The notes beneath the pieces are model-generated. The model saw only the letters and a list, made by a program, of their open reading frames with translations, made no database searches and had not been told where the DNA came from. From positions 4,216,001 to 4,280,000 of the forward strand of contig OW051497.1 in the NCBI GenBank assembly GCA_932521035.1: a stretch of DNA of 64,000 bases, read 5' to 3'. This DNA comes from Oscheius dolichura. Its lineage: Eukaryota > Nematoda > Chromadorea > Rhabditida > Rhabditidae. Position numbers and translations under genes: made by a program. Shown here one piece after another: positions 11,701-24,326 of the stretch (within the stretch, counting starts at the first letter, position 1; every line of letters begins with the position of its first letter).

Positions 11701-13755
11701 GCGGGGAAGGAATACTTGCGCAGCTGCGTCTTCCACGTTAGACAACATATTTGAACACTGGCGAAGGTCGAAACACTCACTACAAGGTATGACCGTCATC
11801 AGGAAATTACTCGCTCCGGGAGGTAATTAGCGGGAATTGTAATTATCAGGGTGCAGAGGGGGAGCAAAGGGTAGTGTGGTCGGGATTAAAGGGGGGTTGA
11901 GGGCAGGAGGCCAGAGAAAAGGGAGTGAAGAGGTGAGAGCTGGGGGTTATAGGCAGAGCAAACAGGATTTGGGTCAATTAGAGCTTCGACAAGTATAGGG
12001 GGATAGTACACTGGCCAGGGGAGACGAACTTCTGCAAAAAGTAAGGACATCTCCACTTTGGGATAGTTTTTCACGCTCTCTTTAATGAATCGATGTACGA
12101 GACAGATTGGTGGGGATGGTAGGAGACGCATCCACTTGCACTGCCGGGTTGGTTGGGTGGCGGAGACGAGAGAACATCGGCGTAGAGAGCGTAGAGAAAC
12201 GAGAGAGGAAGGGGCACGCACACAACGCGGCTGTCTCCCCCGGAACTAACAAAGTACAGCATTCCCATCCTGGTACACAGCTGCTTTATTGCAGGAAATA
12301 AATAAATATTAAAAATAGACAAATTTATTTTTTCATCACTTTTTAATGTATTGTAGTAATTATAAGGGCACTGTTCGCAAAACAGAGAACGGCGTTTTTT
12401 GCATGATATTCTTTCCCGTCAATTTCATTTGCAATTATCAGCGTGCAAATTAATTCTCACCGGGAAGTACTATTTAAAAATTGTTGTCAGGGTCTCTTGT
12501 ATTAATATAGGTATGCACACGTAGATATAAACAGGGACGGTGAGGGAGACAATTGCCTAGATTTTACTATGCAACATTTCGTCGTCCTCCGGCCGAGACT
12601 CATTAATCGCTCAGTGTAATGTCCTGCGTATTTCCTGCAAACAAAACACACATATTTTTCTATATGATAAAATATTCAGAAGGCCGGTCAAAACACAAAC
12701 TTCCAGTCTTCTCGAGAGAGAAAAAACCATTGGTGAATGTATTCATTTGATGAAAAGATCTTTAAAAACCTTTCAACCTGGGTAAAACAGAAATGACAAC
12801 TGATTGCAATCTATGTGAATTGTAGACGTCAGCATGCCCGTTTCTAAAAGCATAGACATTTTTCGGGAACAAGGGTCTCACTATGAAATATACTACTCGC
12901 ATGCGGAGCCGCAAAGTCCAGGATTTTCGGGATCTGAAAGGATTACCACGACATAAAACAGTAAAGACGGGTGTGGTGTTCCTGGAATAAATATGTAGTA
13001 ACCCCTTTCCGTCAGAAATCCTCCAAACTTCCGTTACTTTCGGTAGCTAAAAATATGATAGATGCCCTTGCTTTCGTTTCCCAGCAATACCCAAAACTAC
13101 TGTAAGGGAGAGTAAAGGGTTGAAACATAAACACAGTTCAAATGTTCAAAAGATAAGGGTCGTTCTCTCTCTCCTAACCGTATATTGAGTTCTCCTTTCG
13201 AGAAAGTGAAGCAGCCCCGAAATGCACTAACGATACGTCGTATACCTCGAATCTCTTGAATACTTTTAGCAACATCAGAAATAGATATTTCTTCTGTTAG
13301 GTTGCTCGAGCTTTGCCCCGCCTCGTTGAAATAGCAGGTGTAATGTGAATGCGTCGTTCAACGTCTAATAAATCCGGAAGCATCTTAGCTACCAAAATTG
13401 ATTTCATAATTGAAGAGTTAATTCATTTTAGGCTTCCGAGGGAGCAGCTGAGACTAAATGATGCGCCTGGAAGTGGTCCTTTGGTTTTTGCTCTGAGCGT
13501 CATGGCATCTTTCGCAGTCTACTTCTTGGAAGTCTAAAGACTGCGAGATGCCAAGAACAAACGAGTAGTAATCCCAATAATACGGGATGACGAGTAGGGG
13601 ATGCCTTCCAGGCAGTGACATAAAGCCTTGTAACCGTCAACAGTACGGTTCCTACACTTAGCAGCCTGACCGGTCATAAAGCTTTGTGCTCCTGGGGCGG
13701 TCACAATAATTCCATGCCGCTGATCTTCCTATTGTGGTAAAGAGGGTCAGACGCC
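8770..13755. other. About 5 kb without a recognisable gene
   Basis: No chain of exons could be built on either strand. Open frames at 9202-9475(-), 10183-10443(+) and 11886-12221(-) have low-complexity or random-looking translations and no convincing splice partners. The region should contain the missing first exon and promoter of the nuclear receptor gene and possibly the promoter of the secreted orphan at 13756. Confidence 0.5.
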
Positions 13756-15197
13756 ATGTTCCTTCAGCTCGGGTGGTTCCTCCTTCTTCCTCTGGTGAGA
13801 GCATGCGCTCCTTTCATAAGCACTAGTTAGTTTCTTGGATGATTGCTAATGAGTGGTTCAGATCCAGTACGTCCACGCATGGTACTCTTCACTACCACGA
13901 CGACTCTCACTCCTCCAGCGCCGATGAATGCAGATTACTATGGTAAGATCTCTTGCTAACTCCTTCGTAATTGTCAAAATTTAGACGACATCAGTCTGTC
14001 TTTGACGAATATAGAAATGCCGAAGATGACCACTACTATGGAACGCGGCAGTCTGGTTGTTTTAAAGCCACCAATGGCAAAGCCACCGCTAGCAAAACCA
14101 GCGCTACTTCGGTAATGACACATACTTGGAGACATTGTATTTGTAGCGACATGCGGCCTCTTCCTCCAGAGAAACTCGCCAAGACCTTCCAAAGCTTCTT
14201 TGACATGTGGAAACCTGCACCTTTGCCTTCATTCCCACCGATGAAAAATCTTTTCATGGTTAAAGAATCGGCTCTGCCATTTCCTGGCGTATGCTGTAAT
14301 TAATATAAAAAAATATGAGAATTTAGGTACCGCGACTGCTGTCTCCATTTTCCAGGAACACAGTTCTCAGTTTCAAAACAGCACCTCCAATCTCATGGAC
14401 ATACTGTGAGCCAATGTGTGGAGTAGGGGATCAAGCCGTTGATCCGGATAGTGCTCTAGACAACGCGGAATTGGACATCAAGGAAGGAGTAAGATTGCTT
14501 TCGCGTGTTGCATGATAATTTGTTTAGTTGGCCCATGCTTTTGGCATTCTTCAGTTGCCGCCGTTGAGGAATGAAGATGTCACCGTTAGCGTAAGGATTA
14601 TTGCCGACGATTATATTGGGGACATTCCAGTATCTCGCGAAATCCACGCAGTTAGAAGAGTACGGGAACTCGTATGATTTTATGGGATATCGTTATGTTA
14701 CAATTGGAAGCGCCGTTGCTTTCAGAAGACATAAAACGGAACCATCGAAAAATGGAGAATTTGCTGTTGAGGTAAAAAGAGTGATACACCTATTTAAATC
14801 CCAGTATTCAATGACCTGTCGCCCAATTCCTCTGCAAAGATCTTTGCATCAAAGATACAAACATCCATGGTAGTTTGGGGTCCCGTAAATTTCGTTTTAT
14901 CTAAAGAAAGGTATCGCCTTTGAAGCGACCTGCCCGAATTTTTTTTTTTGCAATAACAGATTTCCGCGTTGTCGACGAAAATAGATACATTTCCTAGATA
15001 ACCCAACGCGAATACGATAGACTTTTTAGGTCAAGGTAATGATCCAACACAATAACATAAACAGTGTCTTGATGAAGCAGGTAGCAAACAAGGTGAGTCA
15101 CCTCACCCGGGGAACTACATGATTTTAGCTTTCGCATTATTTACAACTGAAGAAAGGAGCCCGGATATCTGGCGATATTGAAATTGTTTTTGAATAA
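13756..15197 (+). CDS. Orphan secreted protein with Thr/Pro-rich region
   Basis: Nine exons splice in frame into about 288 residues. The start gives a signal peptide (MFLQLGWFLLLPLVRA) with cleavage expected before CAPFISTN. A Thr/Pro-rich segment (TTTTTLTPPAP, KPPMAKPPLAKP) follows, then a proline-spaced segment, a Cys pair (YCEPMC) and a mixed alpha/beta C-terminal domain ending ISGDIEIVFE. I do not recognise the family. Introns are 36-65 bp except one of about 250 bp (about 14773-15030), which could hide a small exon. Start chosen because it is the ATG that yields the signal peptide and is preceded by a TCAG acceptor five bases upstream. The last exon is overlapped antisense by a weaker gene candidate. 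Secretion is inferred from the signal peptide only. Confidence 0.7.
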
Positions 15198-15538
15198 AGC
15201 GTACTTTGACAATTGCGGCTTCCTCTGCACTACCTGAAGTGGTCTTTCGGTTCGACTCATCCGGGTCCTTTTGTGCAACTGCAGCCCCCTCATCATATTT
15301 CAGCACAGAATTCACGCCATTCAAAGAAGCAGATGATCCGAAGTAATCACATGACTGAGTATGTTTTATTCATCAGAAATGCGTATGCTGAGCTTCTTTC
15401 ATTGTGGTTATAAGGAGTTTGTGCGGTTTCCTCATAGTCAGCCTTGACCTTCTCCGTTAGTTGCGCTAAAGTAATTTGAAGGTCGGAATCACCGGCTGTC
15501 CTTTGCCATATCACGTCATGTTTTCCTATATCCTCCAT
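15115..15538 (-). CDS. Possible small orphan gene antisense to the secreted orphan
   Basis: Three exons can be joined in frame (MEDIGKHDVIWQRTAG..., then SCDYFGSSASLNGVN..., then ISGLLSSVVNNAKAKIM) to give about 97 acidic, Ser/Glu-rich residues. Introns would be about 95 and 36 bp with GT-AG ends. There is no recognisable domain. The last coding exon lies fully antisense to the final exon of the plus-strand gene, which is unusual. The start has no good upstream acceptor. This may be a chance open frame, so confidence is low. Confidence 0.3.
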
Positions 15539-18500
15539 ATTCTCAGGGTTTCAAAGCAAGGTCATTTCTTCACATCTAGATGCGCCCGTTTGCATTCTAT
15601 CATGATTCACTGCAAATGTAGTTTGTTGTCAGTATAGACAGAAATAGGTGATAGCTGTGACTGTTCTCCAAGGCGCACCAAAGATTAGGATGTGAAATGC
15701 TTAGGGAAAGGGCAGAACCCCCTTATGTCAACATATGGCTCTGACTAAGCTTCCCTTCCAAGGTGAACTCGAGAATCCAAACATCTTGACCATCAAATCT
15801 GCTGTTTTTCATGCCTCTCTGATTATTTCTCGTCATCGCGATGAGATTAGAGATTTCTCACCAGTTTACAGTGGCTCGGATTGACCACGCAAATAACGCA
15901 GTTGACCTCAGAGCCTGTAACACAATCAGATCCTAATTGTAATGGATTCAGCTGTGGTAATCTATTTTCGTGGCTTCCTTATCTTCCTGACCAGGGCAGT
16001 CGGTTAAATCCTCCGTTAAGTCGCCGCCTAATACTCTTTCTGACGACTTTCTATGTGATTTTCAAAATAACAGAAAAGGTGTCCCTGAATGAAGACACAG
16101 ATGGCATGCCGACGCGTTTATCTCGCCTCTATCTGGCATCTTTTGTCCGAACCGGTCTCTGCCTCTTGGTCCACAATGTCGCTAACCTCACCCCGCCCCG
16201 TCCAATCAATAAATACCATGCCATGTGATGCGTGTTGCATTCGCGCATCCCCGTTAAACTATGCAGGCCATTTGCACTTTTGACAAACGCTTATCTCAAT
16301 TATCCCCCCGGTTCATTCTGACCAGCCCACCCGGAAAATAAATGACCTCGGGTGTAATTCGTTGCTGTATGATCGAGTATTCTTTGTCTCTTCGCCGCTT
16401 GGAAAAGGTTCGAAGTTTCTTATCTGCCAACCTCCTTTGCAACTATTTGGCTTATCATCGATTCCGCTGCTTCTTCTGGAACAACCCCTACCGTTTAACC
16501 ATATAGCCATCGCCTCGGTTTCGATACCCTTTCCGTCATTTCAAGGTCTTTTCGGCCCCGTTTCCTTTTACTTCGTTTGTTTCCTTTCAGCTCATTTTTT
16601 GTTGTAAAAAACGAACTATTCACAAGCAGCTGAAAAAAGGCTGCCTTTCTGTACGTCTCCTGTATAAACACCTGTTTCATTCAGTGCCCTTTCATCTCTC
16701 TTTTCGCAACTTTTCGACAGTACACAGAAGACATTGTCTTCTTTGCACTATACATTCTGAATTCTTGGGCAGAAGGGGGGCAAACAACATTCCCCTACCT
16801 CTGCCGTAATTATAACAATTTGAACCTAGAAAAATCTACGTTCCCAGCCGTTTTTCTTTGTCCTGCACCGAGTGGAACCGTACCATTTTGTCTCACTCCA
16901 AAGGACAGATATCCGTACCTTCCCGCTCAATCTCATTCTCCCAGCTCCTTTGTCCTCTCCGTTTTTCTGGGTTATCCGGCCGCTCTTCCATTTTTTACGT
17001 CGTCCATTCGAAAGGGAATGGGACAGATCTTTTTCTCAATTGTTTGCCATGGGGCAGATGTTTCTTGAGATCGAATAGGGTTACGTGATTTTAATTGGCT
17101 TGGCAGATTTGAATTCGATTAATCTTCTGCCTAAAACGATCTCGCACAGAAAAAAACACATGGCTGACCCTTTTGGTACGCGTCCCTCCCCATTTCTAGA
17201 CGTTTCTCAAAAACATGCTAATGTGGCGTTTCACCCGCATATGGTTATCCGCCTCAAGGGGCAGATAACAGGGATCTGTAACAGTTGACACGTAACATCT
17301 CGTACCACTGGAGCTTCTTTTGAATGATTTCCTGTTTGGCATATAGTTTCTGGCCTTCGCTATACCCTTCCCCTCGTTTTGTGTGACACCTCGCATTATT
17401 ATATGGGAGATTGGCTATATTCTGTGAGTGACCTCCAAAAGAGTCGTCATAGCGGCATAAAGTCGTGTTTTTATGGTGTGAACACCATTGATGCGATTCC
17501 CTCGCGATATGGGTGTTCTTCCCTCCCTTTTCCTCCCTTTTTGCTTCCTTTTACTTTTATTCAAGGCCACATTATCTTCCCGCGCATAAATCAATGATCC
17601 CGCAGTGAATTCCAACAGTTATTTGTACTTTTCGTTTGCTTGGTGCTACTTCAATGCCGATGTTTATTCTTTTGTTGCGAACGACCACGCCCCAGAAACC
17701 TTTACCCCCGCTTGATCTGCCCGCTATTGACTGACAATTTGTTTTTTGAGCTCTCATCAATTCCCGCTCTAATTTGCTTGAAAGAAAAACAAACACTCAA
17801 AGCTGCCAATAAAAACGGTTTCTAATCCGGACGCATTGTGTCACCGATTGAGAAATCAAATAGAAAGGTCAGATTTAGCGCCGGTGCACAATGTTTGTCG
17901 TCAACAATCGGCTGAAGCACTCACTCCTCGGCTCTTTCCTGTGTTCACGGTCTCATTGGACTGTTGCACCTGGCAACATTTTCTATTTATTTCTCGGGAG
18001 GGGGCAGTTTTCTTCATCTCCCACATAATCTCTTGTTTGGATATTGCCCGCGTAGGCAGCGTGGCGTCAATAGCGTATAACATGATTTCCACTCATTCCG
18101 CCTTTTTTCATAAGAACTCCCAGTCAAAATTGCATTTCCCGTACAAATGTCACTTTTTTTGTCTCACTCGTAATTGATTATCGCAGAATCATAGCGTCAT
18201 CAATCTCGTTGTGTGTTTGCCGATAACGAATGATCGCTCCGTACAGTCTCGCGGGAAGTTGGTTAAATTTTGTGATAAATTTCTCTCTAGACTTCTTGAC
18301 TGGCCAGGTGTAATCCAGCTCACGTCGGTAGAAAATCTTGGCTGATCCCAGTGAATCTGTTTCCAAAACACCAAGTCATTTTCCGAAAAGCATGCCGATC
18401 TTCTTATATTCTTGTCTTCCCTCCATATATGCTTGCCCTCTATCAAATATCTCTCTTTCCTCACGTTTCCTCTTCCAACTCTCCCTTTCGTGTTTCCTTT

Positions 18501-18544
18501 AAAAGTCTCTCCTACCAATTATCCCCGTTTCAGGTGATAATGCA
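15539..18544. other. About 3 kb intergenic, no gene recognised
   Basis: Open frames at 15881-16228(+), 16820-17088(+, three overlapping frames) and 17836-18177(+) come from pyrimidine-rich sequence and lack splice partners or recognisable motifs. I see nothing else. The right end should carry the promoter of the gene starting at 18545. Confidence 0.5.
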
Positions 18545-19419
18545 ATGAATACTAGCTTTGATAGCTCCGGTAGTCATCAGGGGATTCGTTATAAGACCGT
18601 TATGAACATTCTCCGACGAGCTTTTAGTTTTCGTCGTCGGGAAAGAGATTCTAATCGTGAAGGTTTGCCCAAAACTCTGAAATGGACCTTGAAACGTTTT
18701 AGATGAGAAAAGCAGCAACTCAGTAAACATCTCGAATAGCAGCGCCACACATAGTGCCACTCATAGCCAGCAGTCGTCTCCTTCGCCAATTAGTAGGACT
18801 AATCTTTATTCCTCTCTAGTCAAGTAGCTGTTTCAGGTAGCGACATAGCGTCGACGTCTCGTGATTCCCTGTCGTTCGCTGACATTTTGTCAGTCTATGA
18901 AGATCCTTTTGTAGCAGTCACGTCGGATGGCAGTATCTATATTAAATTCTATTATGAGTTCAATCCACGCATAGAGTTTCGAATAGAGGACATTCATCTC
19001 GTCCACGTGGTCAGCATCAATCATAGTCGTTGTCATCTTTCCGTTTTCAGCGCAGATCCTCCCGAGTCATACGCATCAGCCGTATTAAGGATATGCACTT
19101 CGCCACGTACTACGATCTCACGAATGCGGAAACTTGCAAATCCTGGGGAATCACGAGGAACGACGTCTGGTGGGCTAGCCATGCAAATAGGTATGATTCA
19201 TGGGTATTATTCTCGTACGCAAGTAACCGATTTAGGATGAACTCCGTCAACCAGTATGCCAGCGTCTGTATCAATGATGAAATGTCCATCAAAGCTGGTT
19301 TTTCGGTTGTGAATTTGGAGGCTTTTATTAGGACGTTGAAACTGCTGGGATTGTCAACCGACTGCAGGTAAAAAATACCCGTTACCTTAGTTTTTTCTTC
19401 CCTTAGAATGTTCAAGTGA
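18545..19419 (+). CDS. Orphan intracellular protein, possible PH-like domain
   Basis: Five exons give about 236 residues. The N-terminus is basic (MNILRRAFSFRRRERD) and followed by a Ser/Thr/Asn-rich linker. From about residue 85 there is a compact domain: DGSIYIKFYYEF, RIEFRIEDIHLVHV, RVIRISRIKDMHFATYYD, then TCKSWGITRNDVWWASH, and a final amphipathic helix NLEAFIRTLKLLG. The order of beta strands ending in one helix suggests a PH-like barrel, which is inference from the pattern. No signal peptide or membrane segment. The ATG lies 11 bases after TTTCAG (18528-18533); a two-codon upstream ORF (ATG CAA TGA) sits between and overlaps the start. I do not know a function. I have a vague impression of similar proteins in other nematodes. 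Confidence 0.7.
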
Positions 19420-20308
19420 ACAAGTAGTCCTTGGAACGGACACTTACTATTGCAAGTGTGACACAATAAGTCGCACAGGTTTTTTTTTAAAAACTGCGCA
19501 TTGCGCACAATTCGAGAGAGAGAAAAACTACCTCGAACATGGGCTTACCTCATCTGTTTACTTTTCCTGTAAGCTGGGTCACATTATTTTGGTCGGAACA
19601 CGCAATTATTTGTGCGTATTTTGATGACTACTCTCTCCCGAGCATAAGGACAAAGTCAAATAGCAAAAGAGCAAAAAAAGCGCCGCTGCAAATCTTGGAA
19701 ACACGTTTTTTTTTCTCTTGATCAATAAATGAAAATTGTTTGCACTGGGTTTTGGATAAACAAACGGTTGCAGCTTCAACCAAGGCATTCCAAGTCCTCC
19801 AATAAACCGGTGCCAGATCCCTTTCATCGACGAGGACGACGAGGAGAAGGACAAGTAAAGCAGTGGTCCACTCGAGAGTTTCAGATGTATCGTAGCTGTC
19901 ATTACCGTCTCAGGGCTCTTTCATGGTCTCGAACCCATATCTCCAACCGAGTATACACCCCCCTTTAAAATAATTCAGGTTTCATCTACCACGATTACCT
20001 CTTGCCAGCACCCTCATAGAATTGTTGTTAACATTGTTTGACAGCATTGCTAGGCACGCGCATTTCCCTCATTTGCAGCACTTATCTTTGGTCTCAACCC
20101 TTTTGTATATCTCATAATCCGCCATTTCAGAAGCAGAACACCGTATAGTTACATAAATAAAGATACTACCTTGCGCCTGCTTTATTAAAGGATAACAAAT
20201 TAAGTGAAAACAGCCTCAATCGATGAGAATGCGTAACAAATACCCATTAAACTTTTTTGATTATAGAAGTTTGATATAGAAGTCTGATATAATGCTGAGG
20301 TAAGGCCG
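19420..20308. other. Intergenic, convergent 3' ends
   Basis: This holds the 3' sides of the plus-strand orphan and the minus-strand acetoacetyl-CoA synthetase. Open frames at 19539-19721 and 19606-19902 look random. No RNA gene or repeat seen. Confidence 0.5.
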
Positions 20309-22974
20309 TTAGTTTGGATTAAGACGGAATTGTACGTAACAATCTAAGGAGTCAGGGTTCCGCAGGGAGGAAGCCTTCTGCACCGGATAGCCATTGATTA
20401 TCTGCTTGACTGCCATTTCCACCTTCTTTCCGGAGTTCGTATACTGTAAAAAAAGAACAGTAAATGAATAAATCAAGACTTGCAGGAATGTCGGGAACGG
20501 TGTAGACGGCATTAGGAACATGCCGAGGAGACATCATATTGCGAATGGCAACGGCAAGCTTCTTCTTGAGCTCATCTGTTAGATTTGACTCCTTAGCCAT
20601 TTTGACAAAGAGGATAATGTGTTCGTCTTCTTCCTTCGGTCTGAACATGTCTTATCAGTCACTCCGGCCGACAGGGAAGCCATAAATGAGAAAGGAACCT
20701 ACATGTTCTGACCAGCGACAATGCAATCCTCGATCTCGGGGAACGTCTCCACCACGGAGTAAATTTCCGCTGTTCCTATTCGAACTCCTCCACGATTCAG
20801 CGTGGCATCGCTTCTTCCCAACATCACGACTCCGCCAGTCTCCTTATTGATTTGACAGAAATCTCCATGAGCCCAGATTCCGTCAAACCTGTAGATTATA
20901 ATCAATGAATAAGAAGGTCTAAAAGTTCTTACCTTTCAAAATAGGCTTTTTTGTATTTCGACTTATCGGGATCGTTAACAAAATGGGACGGCATCGATGG
21001 GAAGGGAACAATACAAACTAGTTCACCCTGCTCGTCTAGCACTGATTCTCCTGAAATTTTTGCACTTTGACATGAAAAACATCGCCTACCGTTTTCGTTA
21101 TAAGCGTGAATATCTAATCCAAGGTAGAGACACTGACATTCTCCTGGATAAACAGGGAGGGAAAGAGTGCACCCCATAAAGCAGCCGATAATATCAGTGC
21201 CGCCCGAAATCGAACCGATAACTTGCTAAATAGATGTGGAATAGCAATACATGGCAACTTACTCCGGGAGCCAGGCATCTGTTGATAAATTCGAAGGCAG
21301 ACGGCTTGAGGGGTGAGCCCGTGGAATAGACCATCCGAAGATTGCTGAGATCATAGAGGGAATCTAAATTTAAACAATAAATGATACGCTCGATTTCACT
21401 TACTAAAATCGACATCCATTTTAGTGTACTCGTCATAAAGTTTGGCTCCCATTCCAATCATAGTACTTTTTGTCTTTGCGGCAAGCTTTGGGAGAATATG
21501 CTGATCCGGTTCCAACGGGCTTTCGTCGTACAAGACAATGCTTCCCCCGCACATTGTGAAACTCATCAACCTATTCAAATGATAGGAATTTAAAAGATAC
21601 AGTGGTTACCAGTTCCACATCATCCATCCGCACGTGGTGTAGAACAATATCCTGTCGTTGGCTCGAGAGTCCGCCTGGATCAGATGTTCCTCAGCATGTT
21701 TCAGATAGGTACCCTGTATTGCAAATTATACGAAGACACAAAACGAGCTCACTCCTACGGTATGAACAATTCCTTTGGGAACTCCGGTGGTTCCACTAGA
21801 GAACATAACAAATAGCGGGTGATTGAAAGGAACCTGACCAAAAAAGGAATAAACAATCATATTGATCTGTTACCTGTTCAAATTTGAAGTTAACAGGATC
21901 TTCCTCATAAGGTTGAACAAAATCTTTCCATAAAGTCCACTTATCCCGACTGACGTACGTAGCCATATCGATATTCGTTTTTAAATTATTTTTAAGAATA
22001 ATTTTTTCTAGGGAAGGTAGTCCTAAACATGAATATAAGCAAAGTAGAGGCGTCTGTATACCGGACACAATTTGGTTGAGCTTGTCGCTGAGATCGAACC
22101 GCTTTCCTTTATACGTGACAGCTTCAACGGCAAAGAGAACCTTTGGATTAACCTAGAGATAAAGATAAAGGCATAATAGAGGAAAAATTACCTGACGGAA
22201 TCGATCCAGTACGCCATTAGGTCCGAAATCGACGGAGGCTGAACACCAAGTCGCCCCGACGGCGGCAGTTGCATACATTGCCACAGCGGTTTCATAGATA
22301 TTTGGAAGGAACCCGCAGATAACATCGCCCACTTTTACTCCTGGAATAATAACAAATAAAATTAAAAGAAGGATAACAAACCGAAGTTTCTAAGAGACGT
22401 AGCTAGGGAGTAGACGTCGTGCCTCAGATCTTTATATGAGTATTGCACAATATCGTCGAGAGATCCTTCAATAAATTATTTTTAAGATAGAATCTCGCAC
22501 TTACTGGCGTTGATAAAAGCGACATCATCGATTGATCCATTTGTGATGATCTTTTCCGCATAGTTCAATTTGGAGTTCTCAAACCAACGCGGGAACTCGG
22601 CGATGGTCTTAGATGTATCAATGGGCTGAGCCTGGAAGAACGAAATAATTTCATAGAAAGCATGATGAAAAGCAGTAAACAAGAGTAAAAACCAACATCT
22701 GCAACGCGATCGTAATCGAAGCCAATGAAATCTGCAAAGGTCGCCCAGAATTCCGCGTAGTTGTCGCAACTCCAGCGGTGGAGGGCACGATAGTCAGCTG
22801 AAAAATATTTGTGATAGAGAAACAAAAATGATTACCCAGATTTACATTGTACTTCTGCTCGATCAGCTGTTTCAGCCTTGTCTCAGCAGTGTCCAAGTTA
22901 GAAGGAGGCTTGTAAAATGACACGGCAGCTTTATCAGCAATTTTATGCTCGTTGCCATTAATTTCGGCACCCAT
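20309..22974 (-). CDS. sur-5: Acetoacetyl-CoA synthetase
   Basis: Sixteen exons give about 677 residues, close to the usual length for the family. The enzyme is a cytosolic ANL-superfamily ligase that activates acetoacetate with ATP and CoA, feeding ketone bodies to sterol and lipid synthesis. Visible motifs are an N-terminal ACS cap ([12 protein letters not shown]), the A3 loop [21 protein letters not shown], the A5 region [16 protein letters not shown] (A7), [14 protein letters not shown] (A8) and the A10 catalytic lysine in TNSGKKVE. A 39 bp intron after LNQIVSG keeps the frame open if read through; removing it gives the expected SGLPSLEKI junction. The ATG is one base after TTTCAG (complement of 22976-22981), fitting trans-splicing. 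The C. elegans gene for this enzyme is sur-5. Confidence 0.95.
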
Positions 22975-23981
22975 TCTGAAATTTGCTCATTTGAAAAAAA
23001 TAAAAGATCAAAAAATATATTGGTATATGGTTCTTTTTGATGTTCGGAAAGGGGATTAGCATTCGGACACATTTACATCCACGTGCGTGGAGGAGTACAA
23101 CCTGTCTGTTGACTTTTCACCTTTGTCTACAAAAAATCGATTAAATTGCATGGGCTTGTATTTTTAAACAGTGGCAAGTGCTGCCTCTTCTTCACAAACA
23201 GCTGGAAATAGCTCCAGCTTAAATAAGACAGCAAAATAAAAGGACCTTGCACTGAAAAGCAAGGCAGCGTGAGTTTTGAAAGGTCGCGGCCGTGTAGTTG
23301 AGGTGTTGTAAAGTACAACTCTCAGCTGGGTCAGCGGTGGAAAATAGCGAATATGGAGGGAAAAACGAACATTGGCAGGGGTTAAATGGAAGCGACGGTT
23401 CTGTGAAGTGCAAAACCAGCTATGGGCGGGTAGGGTGGCGCGAGATGGCCTAATAGCCGGTGGGCAGATTTGGTTAAAGCTCGCTTGGAGGTGGCGTGGT
23501 CCGATAGCATCAGCAGTGTAGTTGTCATCAGTGATGTCCGCAGTATGGCTTTTTTTATCGTGGGCTCATAAACATTTACTCTACAGCTTGGATTATCGTG
23601 TTCTTTTCGGAGGGATGATTGTGGTCTGGCACTGATAAAAGCAGGAGGAACACTTGCCTTATGTTTAGCTTCATGGTCTCTCGTCTATTCCACTCGGTGC
23701 TAATCAATTTACCAACTTAAGTGGAACCAGGACCGAGAGAAAGTTGAGACGAGAAGATTGTAACCGGAGAAAGCGAACAACTGGCAAAACTCCCATAAAC
23801 GGTTCCACGGGGAAAGACAAAAGTACAGTACTGCCTTGACTCGATTCCGATCTTCAATCTTCAATTAACAAGTAGAGGAACAATAGCGTTTGGCACCTGG
23901 ACTCTGGTCATCAAAAAACAAGAAACACGTTGCTAATGCTTTGATATGTTTAATAGTGAGAGAATCCATGTATTTTAATAT
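22975..23981. other. Intergenic, promoter side of sur-5
   Basis: No exon chain found. Open frames at 23127-23413 on the minus strand look random. The part next to 22975 should carry the sur-5 promoter; the part next to 23982 is downstream of the saposin gene. Confidence 0.4.
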
Positions 23982-24326
23982 TTAGCAGGTGTGAAGCTTG
24001 GTGCAGACATCCTTGGGGGCTGTTCCGCTCTCGAGCTCGTTGATGATATTTTGGAATTCCTTGTTGGCATAGTTTGTACACTCTTTCTCTCCAATTTTTC
24101 CAGGAATCACCTTCTCACACTCCTTGATGAAAATCTAGAAATGGCCATATAATTAGTAGAAGAGGGCACCTACATGTTCAACTCCCTCGGTGTCCTTTCC
24201 CAAAGTTGGGGCGATTGTCCGGACGGCAATCTCGCACATCTCACATTCCAACAGATTGGCGTTGTTGACTACCACGAAGGCAGAGCTGACGGCGACAAGA
24301 AGGGCAAGAGAAACGAGGACACGCAT
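23982..24326 (-). CDS. Single-domain saposin B (spp-type, caenopore-like)
   Basis: Two exons encode 101 residues. A signal peptide (MRVLVSLALLVAVSSA) is followed by one saposin B fold with six cysteines at about 28, 31, 57, 70, 95 and 101, in the order CEMC, KECEKV, KECTNY, VCTKLHTC. Such proteins are secreted or lysosomal membrane-active peptides; in nematodes many are gut antimicrobial or digestive factors. An upstream in-frame ATG (MSHFHF) exists, but the chosen ATG is one base after TTTCAG (complement of 24328-24333), so the longer start would be removed by trans-splicing. A TATA-like box and GATA sites lie upstream. Which spp gene this corresponds to cannot be told. Confidence 0.93.

Noticed and set aside
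11886-12322. Minus-strand open frames of 111 and 83 codons
   Set aside because: Two overlapping frames in Ser/Pro/Leu-rich sequence with no splice partners or motifs; most likely chance.
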